Source of the DNA: Paraburkholderia silviterrae
GTDB lineage: Bacteria > Pseudomonadota > Gammaproteobacteria > Burkholderiales > Burkholderiaceae
Length of the DNA stretch: 64,000 nucleotides
Assembly: GCF_004353915.1 (NCBI RefSeq)
Contig: NZ_SMRP01000015.1
Span: 85,575 to 149,574, forward strand
Direction: 5' to 3'
Both the position numbers and the translations under genes were made by a program. The first letter of the stretch is position 1. Each line of letters opens with the position of its first letter. This document shows, piece after piece, positions 44,788-53,152 of the stretch. The notes beneath the pieces were generated by a model. The model ran no database searches and was not told where the DNA came from. It worked only from the letters and a program-made list of their open reading frames with translations.

Positions 44788-45717
44788 ATGGAACTCATGC
44801 TCGCCGACACGCTTCCCGCCACGCGCCAGTCGTCGTTTCGCCTGTCGCCGCATCCGGACCATCATCGCATCGTCCACGTGAGCGCTGAGCGCGACGCGCT
44901 TGCCCAATTTCTGAAAGACGCCCGCAATATCGACGTCCAGAATCTCGAGTACGTGCCGTACATGCGCTATCACCTGGCCGACTTGCTGATCAAGCGCGTC
45001 GGCAATGCGTTCGCGCGAACCCTGGTCGACCTGGTCAAGGACCGCAACCACGGCGGTTTCACCATCGGTCTTCAGGGCCTCTCGCAGGTCGATTCGGACT
45101 ACGTCAAGTTTGGTACGGCGATCGGCCACATCCTTGGGCCCAGCAACCACGACTCGATGTCGGGCACCTATTACGCGCGCTTCGTGGTCAGGCATACCGA
45201 CGATAGCGACTCCTATCTGCGCCAGGCCTATCGTCTGTTCACGATGCACACCGACGGCACGTTCGTCACCGAGGCGACCGACTGGCTGCTGATGATGAAG
45301 TTTGCCGAGCGCAACGCGGTCGGCGGCGAGTCGCGCTTCCTGCATCTCGATGACTGGGACGAGCGCGAGCGCTTCGTGAACCACAAGTTCGCCACGAGGC
45401 CCTTCCTGTACAAGGCGCCGGGCTCCAAGAACGTCAGCGAGAGGGTCGAGCGCCCCGTGTTCTTTCAAAGCGAATTCGGTTTGTCGCTGTCGTTCATCGA
45501 CCAGTTCGTGCAGCCCGCCAACCGGGAAGAGGCCGCCTGGCTGTATGAACTTTCGGCGTCGATGGAAGCTTCGGCGGGCACGAAGGAAGTCGCCCTGCCG
45601 GCCGGGGATCTCGTCGTCCTGAACAATTATTTCTATGTCCACGGCCGCGCGCCGTTCGAACGCGACGAAGCGCTCTTCCGCGAATTGATGCGGCAGCGAG
45701 GCACGTTCGTACAATGA
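44788..45717 (+). CDS. csiD: Glutarate 2-hydroxylase (CsiD/GlaH family)
   Basis: This 309-residue Fe(II)/2-oxoglutarate-dependent dioxygenase of the CsiD family hydroxylates glutarate to L-2-hydroxyglutarate while decarboxylating 2-oxoglutarate. The iron facial triad is His and Asp in LFTMHTDGTFV (about 151-161) and a distal His in FYVHGRAPF (about 289-297), with the Arg of that segment for 2-oxoglutarate. Length is slightly shorter than E. coli CsiD. An ATG preceded by CGGAGA is chosen; ATGs 30 and 54 bases upstream are alternatives. It is followed by an FMN-dependent hydroxyacid dehydrogenase instead of the usual LhgO, giving a possible glutarate to 2-oxoglutarate module for lysine breakdown. 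Confidence 0.85.
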   Translation: MELMLADTLPATRQSSFRLSPHPDHHRIVHVSAERDALAQFLKDARNIDVQNLEYVPYMRYHLADLLIKRVGNAFARTLVDLVKDRNHGGFTIGLQGLSQVDSDYVKFGTAIGHILGPSNHDSMSGTYYARFVVRHTDDSDSYLRQAYRLFTMHTDGTFVTEATDWLLMMKFAERNAVGGESRFLHLDDWDERERFVNHKFATRPFLYKAPGSKNVSERVERPVFFQSEFGLSLSFIDQFVQPANREEAAWLYELSASMEASAGTKEVALPAGDLVVLNNYFYVHGRAPFERDEALFRELMRQRGTFVQ

Positions 45718-45802
45718 CGGCGCCGTCGCCCGATCCGGCAGGCTGCCAGCGTGCCGGGCCCGGGTGGTCGGCCTTTTGAAGCATCAGATTGTGGAGAGAC
45801 AG

Positions 45803-47041
45803 ATGAAAGAACCCCTCGGCGCCGCCGACGTCCAGCCGCTCCCGCGTGCCGGGCAGAGCAGCCAGGCCGCGTACGGCATGAAGCAGGATGCTCCGGCACG
45901 GCTTCGCAAGATTCTTTCATTGGCCGACTTCGAGGCGGCGGCGCGGGGCTTCCTGCCGCGCCCGCTGTTCGGCTACATTTCCGGCGCCGCCGAGGACGAG
46001 TTGTCCCGCGCGGCGAACCGAACCGCGTTCGAGCGCCTGAAATTCCGGCCGAGGGTGCTGGTCGACGTCGCGCGACGGTCGCAGCAAACGACGATCTTCG
46101 GCCACCGCTACGCGTCGCCGTTCGGGATCGCGCCGGTCGGGATCAGCGCGATCTCCGCATACCGGGGCGACATCGCGCTGGCCGAGGCCGCGCAGGGCGA
46201 GAACATCCCCGCGATCATGAGCGGCACCTCGCTGATCCCGATGGAGACCGTTCGCGCGGCCGCGCCGGACACATGGTTCCAGGCCTATCTGCCAGGCGAC
46301 GCCACACGCCGCGACGCGCTGATCGAGCGGGTCGAATCCGCCGGCTTCGCGACCCTCGTGATCACGGTCGACATACCCGTATGGGCGAACCGCGAGAACA
46401 ACGTCCGCACCGGCTTCTCGTTGCCGCTGCGCCCGTCGCTGCGCCTGGCGATGGACGGCCTCGTGCGGCCCCGGTGGCTTTGCGGCACGTTCCTGCGCAC
46501 GTTGATCAACCACGGGATGCCTCACTTCGAGAACTCGTTCGCGACGCGGGGCGCGCCGATGCTGTCGGCTTCGGCGATCCGCGACACCACGGGCCGTGAC
46601 CACCTCTCCTGGGCGGACATCGCCCGGATTCGCGAGCGCTGGCGCGGGAACCTGGTGATCAAGGGCATCCTGCACGTCGACGACGCGCGGCGTGCGGCGT
46701 CCATCGGCGCGGACGGCATCATCGTCTCGAACCACGGCGGACGCCAGCTCGATGGCGCGGTCGAACCCTTGCAGGTGCTGCCGGAGATCTGCGATGCGGT
46801 CGGCAACGATTTGGTCGTGATGATGGATAGCGGCGTGCGGCGTGGCGCCGATGTGCTGAAGGCGCTCGCGCTGGGCGCCCGTTTCGTGTTCGTCGGGCGC
46901 CCGTTCATGTATGCCGCGGCCGTTGGCGGCGCAGCGGGCGTGCGGCATGCGATCGGCCTCCTGCGGGACGAAGTCGACAGGAACATGGCGATGCTCGGCA
47001 CGCGTTCGGTCGACGAGATCACCCGTGATGCGCTCGCATGA
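45803..47041 (+). CDS. FMN-dependent L-2-hydroxyacid dehydrogenase/oxidase (LldD family)
   Basis: This 412-residue FMN-dependent alpha-hydroxyacid oxidase/dehydrogenase family member has FGYISGAAEDELS (about 52-64), PFGIAPVGISA, the catalytic His and flavin contacts in SNHGGRQLDG (about 313-322), and a phosphate-binding DSGVRRGADVLKALALGA. The family includes L-lactate dehydrogenase (LldD), glycolate oxidase and mandelate dehydrogenase, all acting on L-2-hydroxyacids. It lies 85 bases after CsiD, whose product L-2-hydroxyglutarate is exactly such an acid, so it may replace LhgO. GGAGAG precedes the ATG. The 35 N-terminal residues are charged and unique, without a clear signal peptide. Confidence 0.82.
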   Translation: MKEPLGAADVQPLPRAGQSSQAAYGMKQDAPARLRKILSLADFEAAARGFLPRPLFGYISGAAEDELSRAANRTAFERLKFRPRVLVDVARRSQQTTIFGHRYASPFGIAPVGISAISAYRGDIALAEAAQGENIPAIMSGTSLIPMETVRAAAPDTWFQAYLPGDATRRDALIERVESAGFATLVITVDIPVWANRENNVRTGFSLPLRPSLRLAMDGLVRPRWLCGTFLRTLINHGMPHFENSFATRGAPMLSASAIRDTTGRDHLSWADIARIRERWRGNLVIKGILHVDDARRAASIGADGIIVSNHGGRQLDGAVEPLQVLPEICDAVGNDLVVMMDSGVRRGADVLKALALGARFVFVGRPFMYAAAVGGAAGVRHAIGLLRDEVDRNMAMLGTRSVDEITRDALA

Positions 47042-47074
47042 GGACACGGACGGCACCGTTGCGCCGCCCGGGCG

Positions 47075-47161
47075 TGTCCCGGCAAAGCGCCAGGGCATGT
47101 CCCAACAAAGCAAGCGACTGTCCCAGATAAGCAAGCGGGGATCGCAGCGACTCCGGATACT
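47075..47161 (+). promoter_or_regulatory. Triple TGTCCC direct repeat with -10 element (BKACE copy 1)
   Basis: TGTCCC begins at 47075, 47098 and 47119. The latter two have a 21-base period and are followed by similar sequence (AAGCAAGCG in both). GATACT at 47156-47161 is a candidate -10, exactly 37 bases from the last repeat start. The same half-site, period and spacing are found upstream of BKACE copy 2. Probable binding array for an AraC-type activator. Confidence 0.7.
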
Positions 47162-47267
47162 GGTGGGCATGGATCGAAGCCTGACGCGCCGTGCAAGACG
47201 GCGCGCCGGCCTCGTCGACGACCGCTCCTGCTGAATCGACAGCAGCCACTCCCCCTGGAGACGCATC

Positions 47268-48326
47268 ATGAATTTTCTCGACGGCCACCTCTTCCCCGAG
47301 AACCAGCAGCCCCTGATTATCACGGCCGCGCCCTATGCACCGGGCTGGTTGCCCAGCGACTTCCCCGAGGACATCCCGGTCACCATGGAAGCGCAGATCC
47401 AGAAGGCGGTGGACTGCTATAACGCGGGCGCCACGGTGCTGCACCTCCACGTGCGCGAGCTGGACGGCAAGGGCAGCAAGCGCCTGTCCAAGTTCAACGA
47501 ACTGATTGCCGGCGTGCGCAAGGCGGTGCCGGAGATGATCATTCAGGTGGGCGGCTCGATCTCGTTCGCGCCCGAGAACGAAGGCCAGGCGGCGAAGTGG
47601 CTCTCCGACGACACCCGTCACATGCTGGCCGAGCTCGAACCCACGCCGGACCAGGTGACGGTGACGGTCAACACGTCCCAGATGAACGTCACCGATCAGG
47701 CGGAAGACGCGGACTTCAAGGGCACCTCGCGCGAGAATCCGACGCTCTTTAACGCGTACAAGGAAATGACCGTGCCCGCGCAGCCGGGCTGGGTCGAGGA
47801 GCACGTGCGCCGCCTTACGGCCAAGGGCATCCAGAGCGCGTTCCAGTGCTACAACCTCAACAGCTTCGAGTCGGTGGAGCGGCTGATGCGCCGCGGCTTC
47901 TACAAGGGCCCGCTGGTCATGAACTGGGTGGCGATCGCCGGCGGCATGGATACGCCGAACATCTACAGCCTCGGCAACTTCATCCGCTCGGTGCCCGACG
48001 GCGCGGTGGTCACGGTGGAGAGCAACGTGCGCAACGTGCTGCCGGTCAACATGATGGGCATTGCGATGGGCCTGCACGTGCGCTGCGGCACGGAAGACTG
48101 CCTGTGGAACCAGAAGCGCACCGAAAAGATGAGCACCGTGAAGCAGATCGAGCAACTCGTGCGCATCTCGCGCGAGTTCGGCCGCGACATCGCGACCGCG
48201 AAAGAGGCGCGCGAGATCAGCAAGATTGGCGTGTTCTACGACACGGTCGAGGAATCGCTGCAGGCGAACGGCTTCGCACCGAACCGCAACGGCGGCACCC
48301 AGGGCTTCCTGCGCAAGACGGCCTGA
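47268..48326 (+). CDS. BKACE family beta-keto acid cleavage enzyme, copy 1
   Basis: This 352-residue DUF849/BKACE protein condenses a beta-keto acid with acetyl-CoA and splits it into acetoacetate and a CoA ester (prototype: 3-keto-5-aminohexanoate cleavage enzyme). The zinc-binding words are in VLHLHVRELDG (about 57-67), the GGSISF segment near 96-101, and the late TGLH-like GLHVRCGTED near 265. It has a paralogue 7 kb downstream that is the same length and differs, by eye, at about one residue in six. The substrate cannot be read. Start follows the TGTCCC array by 130 bases, and a converging AraC regulator lies after the gene. Confidence 0.87.
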   Translation: MNFLDGHLFPENQQPLIITAAPYAPGWLPSDFPEDIPVTMEAQIQKAVDCYNAGATVLHLHVRELDGKGSKRLSKFNELIAGVRKAVPEMIIQVGGSISFAPENEGQAAKWLSDDTRHMLAELEPTPDQVTVTVNTSQMNVTDQAEDADFKGTSRENPTLFNAYKEMTVPAQPGWVEEHVRRLTAKGIQSAFQCYNLNSFESVERLMRRGFYKGPLVMNWVAIAGGMDTPNIYSLGNFIRSVPDGAVVTVESNVRNVLPVNMMGIAMGLHVRCGTEDCLWNQKRTEKMSTVKQIEQLVRISREFGRDIATAKEAREISKIGVFYDTVEESLQANGFAPNRNGGTQGFLRKTA

Positions 48327-48330
48327 TCAC

Positions 48331-48353
48331 GCCTGTTACTAGCGTGAACAGGC
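48331..48353. terminator. Hairpin between BKACE copy 1 and AraC copy 1
   Basis: GCCTGTT, a 9-base loop, AACAGGC, starting 4 bases after the BKACE stop and ending before the convergent AraC stop. Perfect 7-base stem, no T run. It probably terminates both genes. Confidence 0.5.
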
Positions 48354-48365
48354 CCTGGGAGCCTG

Positions 48366-49403
48366 TCACCCGGCCGGTGCGCTCTGGCCGGCCGATTGCT
48401 TGCGCCAGTCCGAGACGCTGCAGCCGACGGCGGCACGGAACCAGTGGCTGAAACTGCTGTGAGCGGAAAAGCCCAGCAGCACGGCCACCTCGCCGCCCGG
48501 CATGTCGCTCTCGAGCAAGTGGCGCATCGCCAGTTCCAGGCGCACCTGGTTGAGCATGGCCGAGAACGTCAGGCCTTCTTCGCTGAGGTGACGGTGCAGC
48601 GTGCGGCGATCGATGCGCAGATGCCGTGCGACCAGTTGCGCCGTGCATCGTCCGCCGGGGAGCAGGGCGAGGATCACTTCCCGGCATGCGTCGCGCACGC
48701 TTTCGCCACGGCGGCGCAACGCGGTCTCCAGATAATCCCGCGCGAAATACGCGGCCCCCGGATCGTCGCGCGTGCGCGGCATCGAGAGGTCGGCCGCCGC
48801 GCAGACGAGGCCGTTGAATGGCTGGTTGAACATCGGATTGCGGCCGAAGAAGGTCCGGTAAGACGCCATGTCGGCTGGCGGGCGGTGCGTGAAGCAAACC
48901 TGCCGCGGCCGCCATTGCGGGCCGATCAGTTCGCGCAGGATGCGCATTTTCACGCCGACCGCGAGCTCCATCGCCTGACGTGTGCCGAGGCCGGCTCGCG
49001 GCAGCAGCTCCTCGCGGATCACGACGACCTGGCCGGCGTCCTCGATGCGCGTGATCAGCGTGGCGCTCAGCAGCTTCTCGTAGCGGCACAGGGTATCGAG
49101 CGCCTGCCGCGGGGTCGGCTCTTCCTTGAGCACCAGCGAGATCGGCCCGAGGTTGGAAAGCGTGCGCCGCGCCGCGAGACGCAGCGCGAAATCCTCCACG
49201 CCGGTGTCGCGCGCGCTGACCTCGAGCAGTTCGCGCACGGTGTGGCTGGGGATGAGCGCCTCGGGATTATCGAGCACGCGTGCCGATATGCCGACCGCGC
49301 GCAGGAACGCGTAGGGATCGCGCCCGAGCGACTCGACCAGTTCGACGTAGCCGTTCAGGCTGGCACTGCGTATCAGTTTGTCGACATGTTGCATGGCCGC
49401 CAT
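48366..49403 (-). CDS. AraC family transcriptional regulator, copy 1
   Basis: This 345-residue AraC regulator has the N-terminal ligand-binding domain seen in OruR-like proteins (IRSASLNGYVELVESLGRDP, then ARRTLSNLGPISLVLKEEPT) and a C-terminal double helix-turn-helix (about 235-330; LVARHLRIDRRTLHRHLSEE, VAVLLGFSAHSSFSHWFRAA). The start is uncertain among nearby ATGs; ribosome binding sites are weak. A second AraC with the same opening and architecture accompanies BKACE copy 2, and both BKACE genes carry the TGTCCC array, so this family is the likely regulator. It lies 20 bases from the divergent LysR gene. Confidence 0.85.
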   Translation of the reverse strand: MAAMQHVDKLIRSASLNGYVELVESLGRDPYAFLRAVGISARVLDNPEALIPSHTVRELLEVSARDTGVEDFALRLAARRTLSNLGPISLVLKEEPTPRQALDTLCRYEKLLSATLITRIEDAGQVVVIREELLPRAGLGTRQAMELAVGVKMRILRELIGPQWRPRQVCFTHRPPADMASYRTFFGRNPMFNQPFNGLVCAAADLSMPRTRDDPGAAYFARDYLETALRRRGESVRDACREVILALLPGGRCTAQLVARHLRIDRRTLHRHLSEEGLTFSAMLNQVRLELAMRHLLESDMPGGEVAVLLGFSAHSSFSHWFRAAVGCSVSDWRKQSAGQSAPAG

Positions 49404-49423
49404 TATGTCTCGCTGTAATCCGG

Positions 49424-50359
49424 ATGACAAAACCCGCATACCTGTCCATGGACCTGAACCTGATTGGGCTGTTCGTCGAGATCGTGGAAGCGCGCAGCCT
49501 CAGCGCGGCCGCACGAAAGCTCGGCATGACGCGCGCGAACGTGAGCCAGCGGCTGAAATTGCTGGAGCGCGAAACGGGCGCCCAACTGCTGCGCCGCTCG
49601 ACGCGCAGCTTTGAACTGACGCAGGCCGGGAGCACGCTGTATGACTCCGGCCAGCGCATCATGGACGAGCTGGGCACGGCCCGCGCGTCGATCGACAGCC
49701 TCGGCCGGACATTGCGCGGCCGGGTGCGAATCAGCGTGCCGACCGGCTTTGGCAGGCTGTTCGCCGGTGCGAAGTTGCTTGAATTCGCGCGGGCGAATCC
49801 GGGCATCGCGCTCACTGTCACGTTCAACAACGCGATCGAAGACATGATCGCCGCCGAGGTGGATGTGGCGCTCAGGATTACCTCGACGCCGCCGCTGGAC
49901 TGCGTCGCGCGCAAGATCTGCGCGTTCGACTGGAGCCTGTGCGCGTCGGCCGATTATCTGCGCGAGCAGGGTCCGATCGAGCGCCCGGCCGACCTCGAAA
50001 AACACGCGCTCATCTGCGCGCCGTATGGCGGCCGGCGTGTGCCGATCGAACTCGTGCACCGGGAGGATGCCGAGGACATCCACACGATCACGGTCCCGCC
50101 CGCGCTGGAATCGTCGGACTACCCGTTCCTTGCGGAGGCGGTGCGCGAGGGCATGGGGATCGGCGTGCTGCCGGACTATGTGATCCGCCTGCCGATGAAC
50201 CGGGATTTGCTGCCGGTTTTGCAGCCCTGGCGCGTCGTCGGCCGGCAAAGCACGCTGTACATCGTCACGTTGCCCAACCGCTATCCGTCGCCCGCCACGC
50301 AAGCGCTGATCGACTTCCTCCACGACAAGGTCCTCGAACTGGCCCAAACCTGGACCTGA
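49424..50359 (+). CDS. LysR family transcriptional regulator
   Basis: This 311-residue LysR-type regulator has its helix-turn-helix at MDLNLIGLFVEIVEARSLSA followed by ARKLGMTRANVSQRLKLLER. The effector domain begins near RGRVRISVPTGFGRLFAGAK, and a late segment VREGMGIGVLPDYVIRLPMN is typical of the CatM/GcvA-like half. Its ATG lies 20 bases from the divergent AraC start, so their promoters overlap unless the real start is the ATG at 49448. It could regulate the AraC gene, the thiolase downstream, or both. Its own ribosome binding site is poor. Confidence 0.85.
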   Translation: MTKPAYLSMDLNLIGLFVEIVEARSLSAAARKLGMTRANVSQRLKLLERETGAQLLRRSTRSFELTQAGSTLYDSGQRIMDELGTARASIDSLGRTLRGRVRISVPTGFGRLFAGAKLLEFARANPGIALTVTFNNAIEDMIAAEVDVALRITSTPPLDCVARKICAFDWSLCASADYLREQGPIERPADLEKHALICAPYGGRRVPIELVHREDAEDIHTITVPPALESSDYPFLAEAVREGMGIGVLPDYVIRLPMNRDLLPVLQPWRVVGRQSTLYIVTLPNRYPSPATQALIDFLHDKVLELAQTWT

Positions 50360-50759
50360 CGCGCTCGCCCGGCGCAATCGAACGCAAGGCGAATTCGGTG
50401 ACAGGGCGGCCAGCACCGGCAATCGCGCATCGCGCCGCCACACTGTCAAGCCTCTATTAACAGTCCGTCAATCCGCAATGTGATTGTCAAGAAATAAGCT
50501 GCGCCCGACAATGTGCTGAACGATGGATCAGTACAGGCAGACGTGACGACGATGGACCCGGAGCTGCTTGATGCACCGACCGGCACCGGGGCATGCGGCA
50601 GGCGAGCTGTCGTGACGGACGTCCGCTCCTGTTGTTCCGGTGGTCATCGCCGCTGATTCTCTATTTCATCGATCGACGCGCGAACGTTGCGCGCCTCGAT
50701 CACGCCGCTTTCACGTCGCTTGCCTCTTTCATCCCACTTTCCACTCAGGATTCCTGATT
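50360..50759. other. Intergenic leader before the thiolase
   Basis: This 400-base gap has no gene. TGTCAAG occurs at 50444 and 50485, 41 bases apart, and GCGCGAACGTTGCGCGC near 50677 is a partly symmetric site around AACGTT; either might bind a neighbouring regulator. A long untranslated leader or distal promoter for the thiolase is likely. Confidence 0.4.
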
Positions 50760-51941
50760 ATGCGCGAAGCCGTCATTGTCTCTACCGCACGCACACCGCT
50801 GACCAAGGCGCATCGCGGCGAATTCAACATCACGCCCGGCCCGGCACTCGCTTCGTTCGCGATGCGCGCCGCGGTGGAGCGCTCGGGCATCGATCCCGAA
50901 TCGATCGAGGATGCGATCCTCGGCTGCGGCTATCCCGAGGGCATCACCGGCCGCAACGTCGCACGCCAGGCCGTGATCCGGGCCGGGCTGCCGGTCTCGA
51001 TTGCCGGCACGACCGTCAACCGTTTCTGCGCATCGGGCCTGCAGGCGATTGCGATCGCCGCGGGCCGCATCGTCGTCGACGGCGCGCCGGCCATGATCGC
51101 GGGCGGCGTCGAAAGCATCTCGGGCATCCGCCGGGACCAGCATCGCGCGAGCGACCTCGATCCGTGGCTCGTCGAGCACAAGCCGTCGCTCTACATGGAG
51201 ATGATCGATACCGCCGACATCGTCGCGCAGCGCTACGGGATCAGCCGGGAAGCGCAAGACCGCTTTGCGGTGGCGAGCCAGAACAAGACCGAAGCGGCGC
51301 AGCTCGCGGGCCGCTTTGTCGAGGAGATCGTGCCGGTCACCACGACGATGGCCATCACCGACAAGCAAACCGGTGAGGTGAGCCAGCGCGAGGTCACGAT
51401 CGATGTCGACACCTGCAACCGCCGTGGCACCACCTATGAAGCGCTTGCGAAGCTGGCGCCGGTCAAGGGGACGGAGAAGTTCGTCACGGCGGGCAATGCA
51501 TCGCAACTGTCGGACGGTGCTTCGGCATGCGTACTGATGGAGGCGAAGCAAGCCGAGCGCAGCAACATCGCGCCGCTAGGCGCGTTCCGCGGCCTCGCAA
51601 TGGCGGGCTGCGAGCCGGACGAGATGGGCATCGGCCCCGTGTTCGCGGTGCCCAGGCTGCTCGCCCGCCACGGTCTCACGATGGACGACATCGGCCTCTG
51701 GGAACTCAACGAGGCATTCGCCTCGCAGGCGATCTACTGCCAGCAGCGCCTGGGCATTCCCGAGGAGCGGCTGAACGTGAACGGCGGCGCGATCTCGGTC
51801 GGCCATCCGTTCGGCATGACGGGCGCGCGCCTTGCGGGGCACGTGCTCCTCGAAGGCCGGCGTCGTGGCGCGAAGTACGCGGTCGTCACGATGTGCATTT
51901 CCGGCGGCATGGGTGCCGCTGCCCTGTTCGAAATCTACTGA
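50760..51941 (+). CDS. Acetyl-CoA C-acyltransferase (thiolase)
   Basis: This 393-residue biosynthetic/degradative thiolase cleaves or forms 3-ketoacyl-CoA using CoA. The nucleophile cysteine lies in NRFCASGLQAIAIA (about 86-99), the histidine in NGGAISVGHPFGMTGAR (about 342-358), and the second cysteine in VTMCISGGMGAAA near the C-terminus; NEAFASQ also matches. It could split the CoA ester made from a beta-keto acid, or make acetoacetyl-CoA; BKACE products fit such a step. The start codon has only a weak AGGA before it. A CaiB/BaiF CoA-transferase stub lies just after the gene. Confidence 0.88.
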   Translation: MREAVIVSTARTPLTKAHRGEFNITPGPALASFAMRAAVERSGIDPESIEDAILGCGYPEGITGRNVARQAVIRAGLPVSIAGTTVNRFCASGLQAIAIAAGRIVVDGAPAMIAGGVESISGIRRDQHRASDLDPWLVEHKPSLYMEMIDTADIVAQRYGISREAQDRFAVASQNKTEAAQLAGRFVEEIVPVTTTMAITDKQTGEVSQREVTIDVDTCNRRGTTYEALAKLAPVKGTEKFVTAGNASQLSDGASACVLMEAKQAERSNIAPLGAFRGLAMAGCEPDEMGIGPVFAVPRLLARHGLTMDDIGLWELNEAFASQAIYCQQRLGIPEERLNVNGGAISVGHPFGMTGARLAGHVLLEGRRRGAKYAVVTMCISGGMGAAALFEIY

Positions 51942-51990
51942 ACGAAGCCCGGTCGTGGACCTGAACTTGATGTCGGCGGCGCAGCAATGA

Positions 51991-52131
51991 GCGAAGCGCT
52001 CGCACGGCGTGCGCCCGCCGGTGCGGCGCGCGCCGCCGCAACCCGGCGAAGGCACGACAGACGTGCTGCATTCGCTGCTCGGGCTGTCCGATGAACGGAT
52101 CTCGCAACTGAAGGCGGATGGCGTCGTTTGA
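51991..52131 (+). pseudogene. 3' stub of a CaiB/BaiF (class III) CoA-transferase
   Basis: After an in-frame stop, the frame reads on to VRRAPPQPGEGTTDVLHSLL, then GLSDERISQLKADGVV and TGA, matching the usual C-terminus of class III CoA-transferases (RRAPP-GEHT-VL-LLGL-E-I--L---GV). The rest of the gene is absent: the thiolase stop lies only 50 bases upstream. So a CoA-transferase gene was deleted here, possibly once co-transcribed with the thiolase. Confidence 0.65.
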
Positions 52132-52175
52132 CATCGCATCCGCAATTCGAATGGGATCGTGGCGATCGATGAGGA

Positions 52176-53081
52176 TCAAGCCGGTGCGTCGCTGGAACGT
52201 GCGAGTGACGCTCTAACGAAAGCGCGTACGGCAGGGGAGAGCCCCTGCCGTCTGCTTGCCAGCGCGAGGTGGACGGGAAACTCGAAATCCGTGATGGCCT
52301 TGTAGCAAAGGCCGGGCTGCGTGAAGTGGGACATCGATTCGGGCACCACAGCGACGCCGTAGCCCGCGCACGCCAGACTGAGCCCGGAGATGAAGTCCCG
52401 GACGCGATAGTCGAGGAAGGCCGAGAAACCGCCAGCGGCACCCAACGCGGAGAGCACCTCGCCGAATCCTTCGTCCTCGTCGAATTGAGGCGAAATGAAG
52501 CTCTGGTCCTTCAGGTCGCGCGCAGTGAGCTTGCGACGCATCGCCAGTGGATGCGTGTCGGACATCGCCACCATGAGGCGCTCGGTGTGGACGATCGTGG
52601 CCACAATACCCAGCGGATATTGGCGCCGTGGCCGCACGATGCCGACATCGATTTCGCCGCCGGCCAGCGCTTCGAATTGGCGTGGCGTTTCCATCGGCAC
52701 GACGTCGATGCGCACATTCGGATGCGATGGACGAAAATCGCGCAGCATGCCGGCTAGCGCGCCGCTGGACACGCTCGACGCTACGTAGCCGATCCGGACG
52801 ATGCCCGCCAGGCCTCTGGCCGCCAGCCGGCCGATCTGGTCCGCGCGTTCGATGTGCCGCAATGCGGCTGCGGCTTCGGCATGGAAGAGACGTCCGGCAT
52901 CCGTGAGCGTGACCGGCTGACGCTTGTTGCGGTTCAGCAGGCGAACGCCGAGGTCTCGTTCGAGTCGTTGAATCTGGGCGCTCAAGGCCGACTGGGCGAC
53001 ATTCAAGCGATCCGCCGCGCGCGCGAAGTGCAACTCCTCGACCACGGCGGTGAAGTATCTGAGTTGACGAGCGTCGATCAT
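52176..53081 (-). CDS. LysR family transcriptional regulator
   Basis: This 301-residue LysR-type regulator opens MIDARQLRYFTAVVEELHFA RAADRLNVAQSALSAQIQRL (residues 1-41), the classical BenM/CatM/CbbR-like N-terminus. The effector domain includes GIVRIGYVASSVSSGALAGM and the C-terminal LACAGYGVAVVPESMSHF. It faces away from the AraC gene and toward the thiolase end, and probably regulates aromatic or acyl-acid catabolism. No target is evident: its divergent region to AraC copy 2 is only about 70 bases and holds no clear operator. Confidence 0.87.
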   Translation of the reverse strand: MIDARQLRYFTAVVEELHFARAADRLNVAQSALSAQIQRLERDLGVRLLNRNKRQPVTLTDAGRLFHAEAAAALRHIERADQIGRLAARGLAGIVRIGYVASSVSSGALAGMLRDFRPSHPNVRIDVVPMETPRQFEALAGGEIDVGIVRPRRQYPLGIVATIVHTERLMVAMSDTHPLAMRRKLTARDLKDQSFISPQFDEDEGFGEVLSALGAAGGFSAFLDYRVRDFISGLSLACAGYGVAVVPESMSHFTQPGLCYKAITDFEFPVHLALASRRQGLSPAVRAFVRASLARSSDAPA

Positions 53082-53152
53082 TTAATCGGAGAGTGTGCTT
53101 AAAGACTTGGAATCGTGGCAAAAATACTATCGTACAAACGCCGGTTAAAGCC

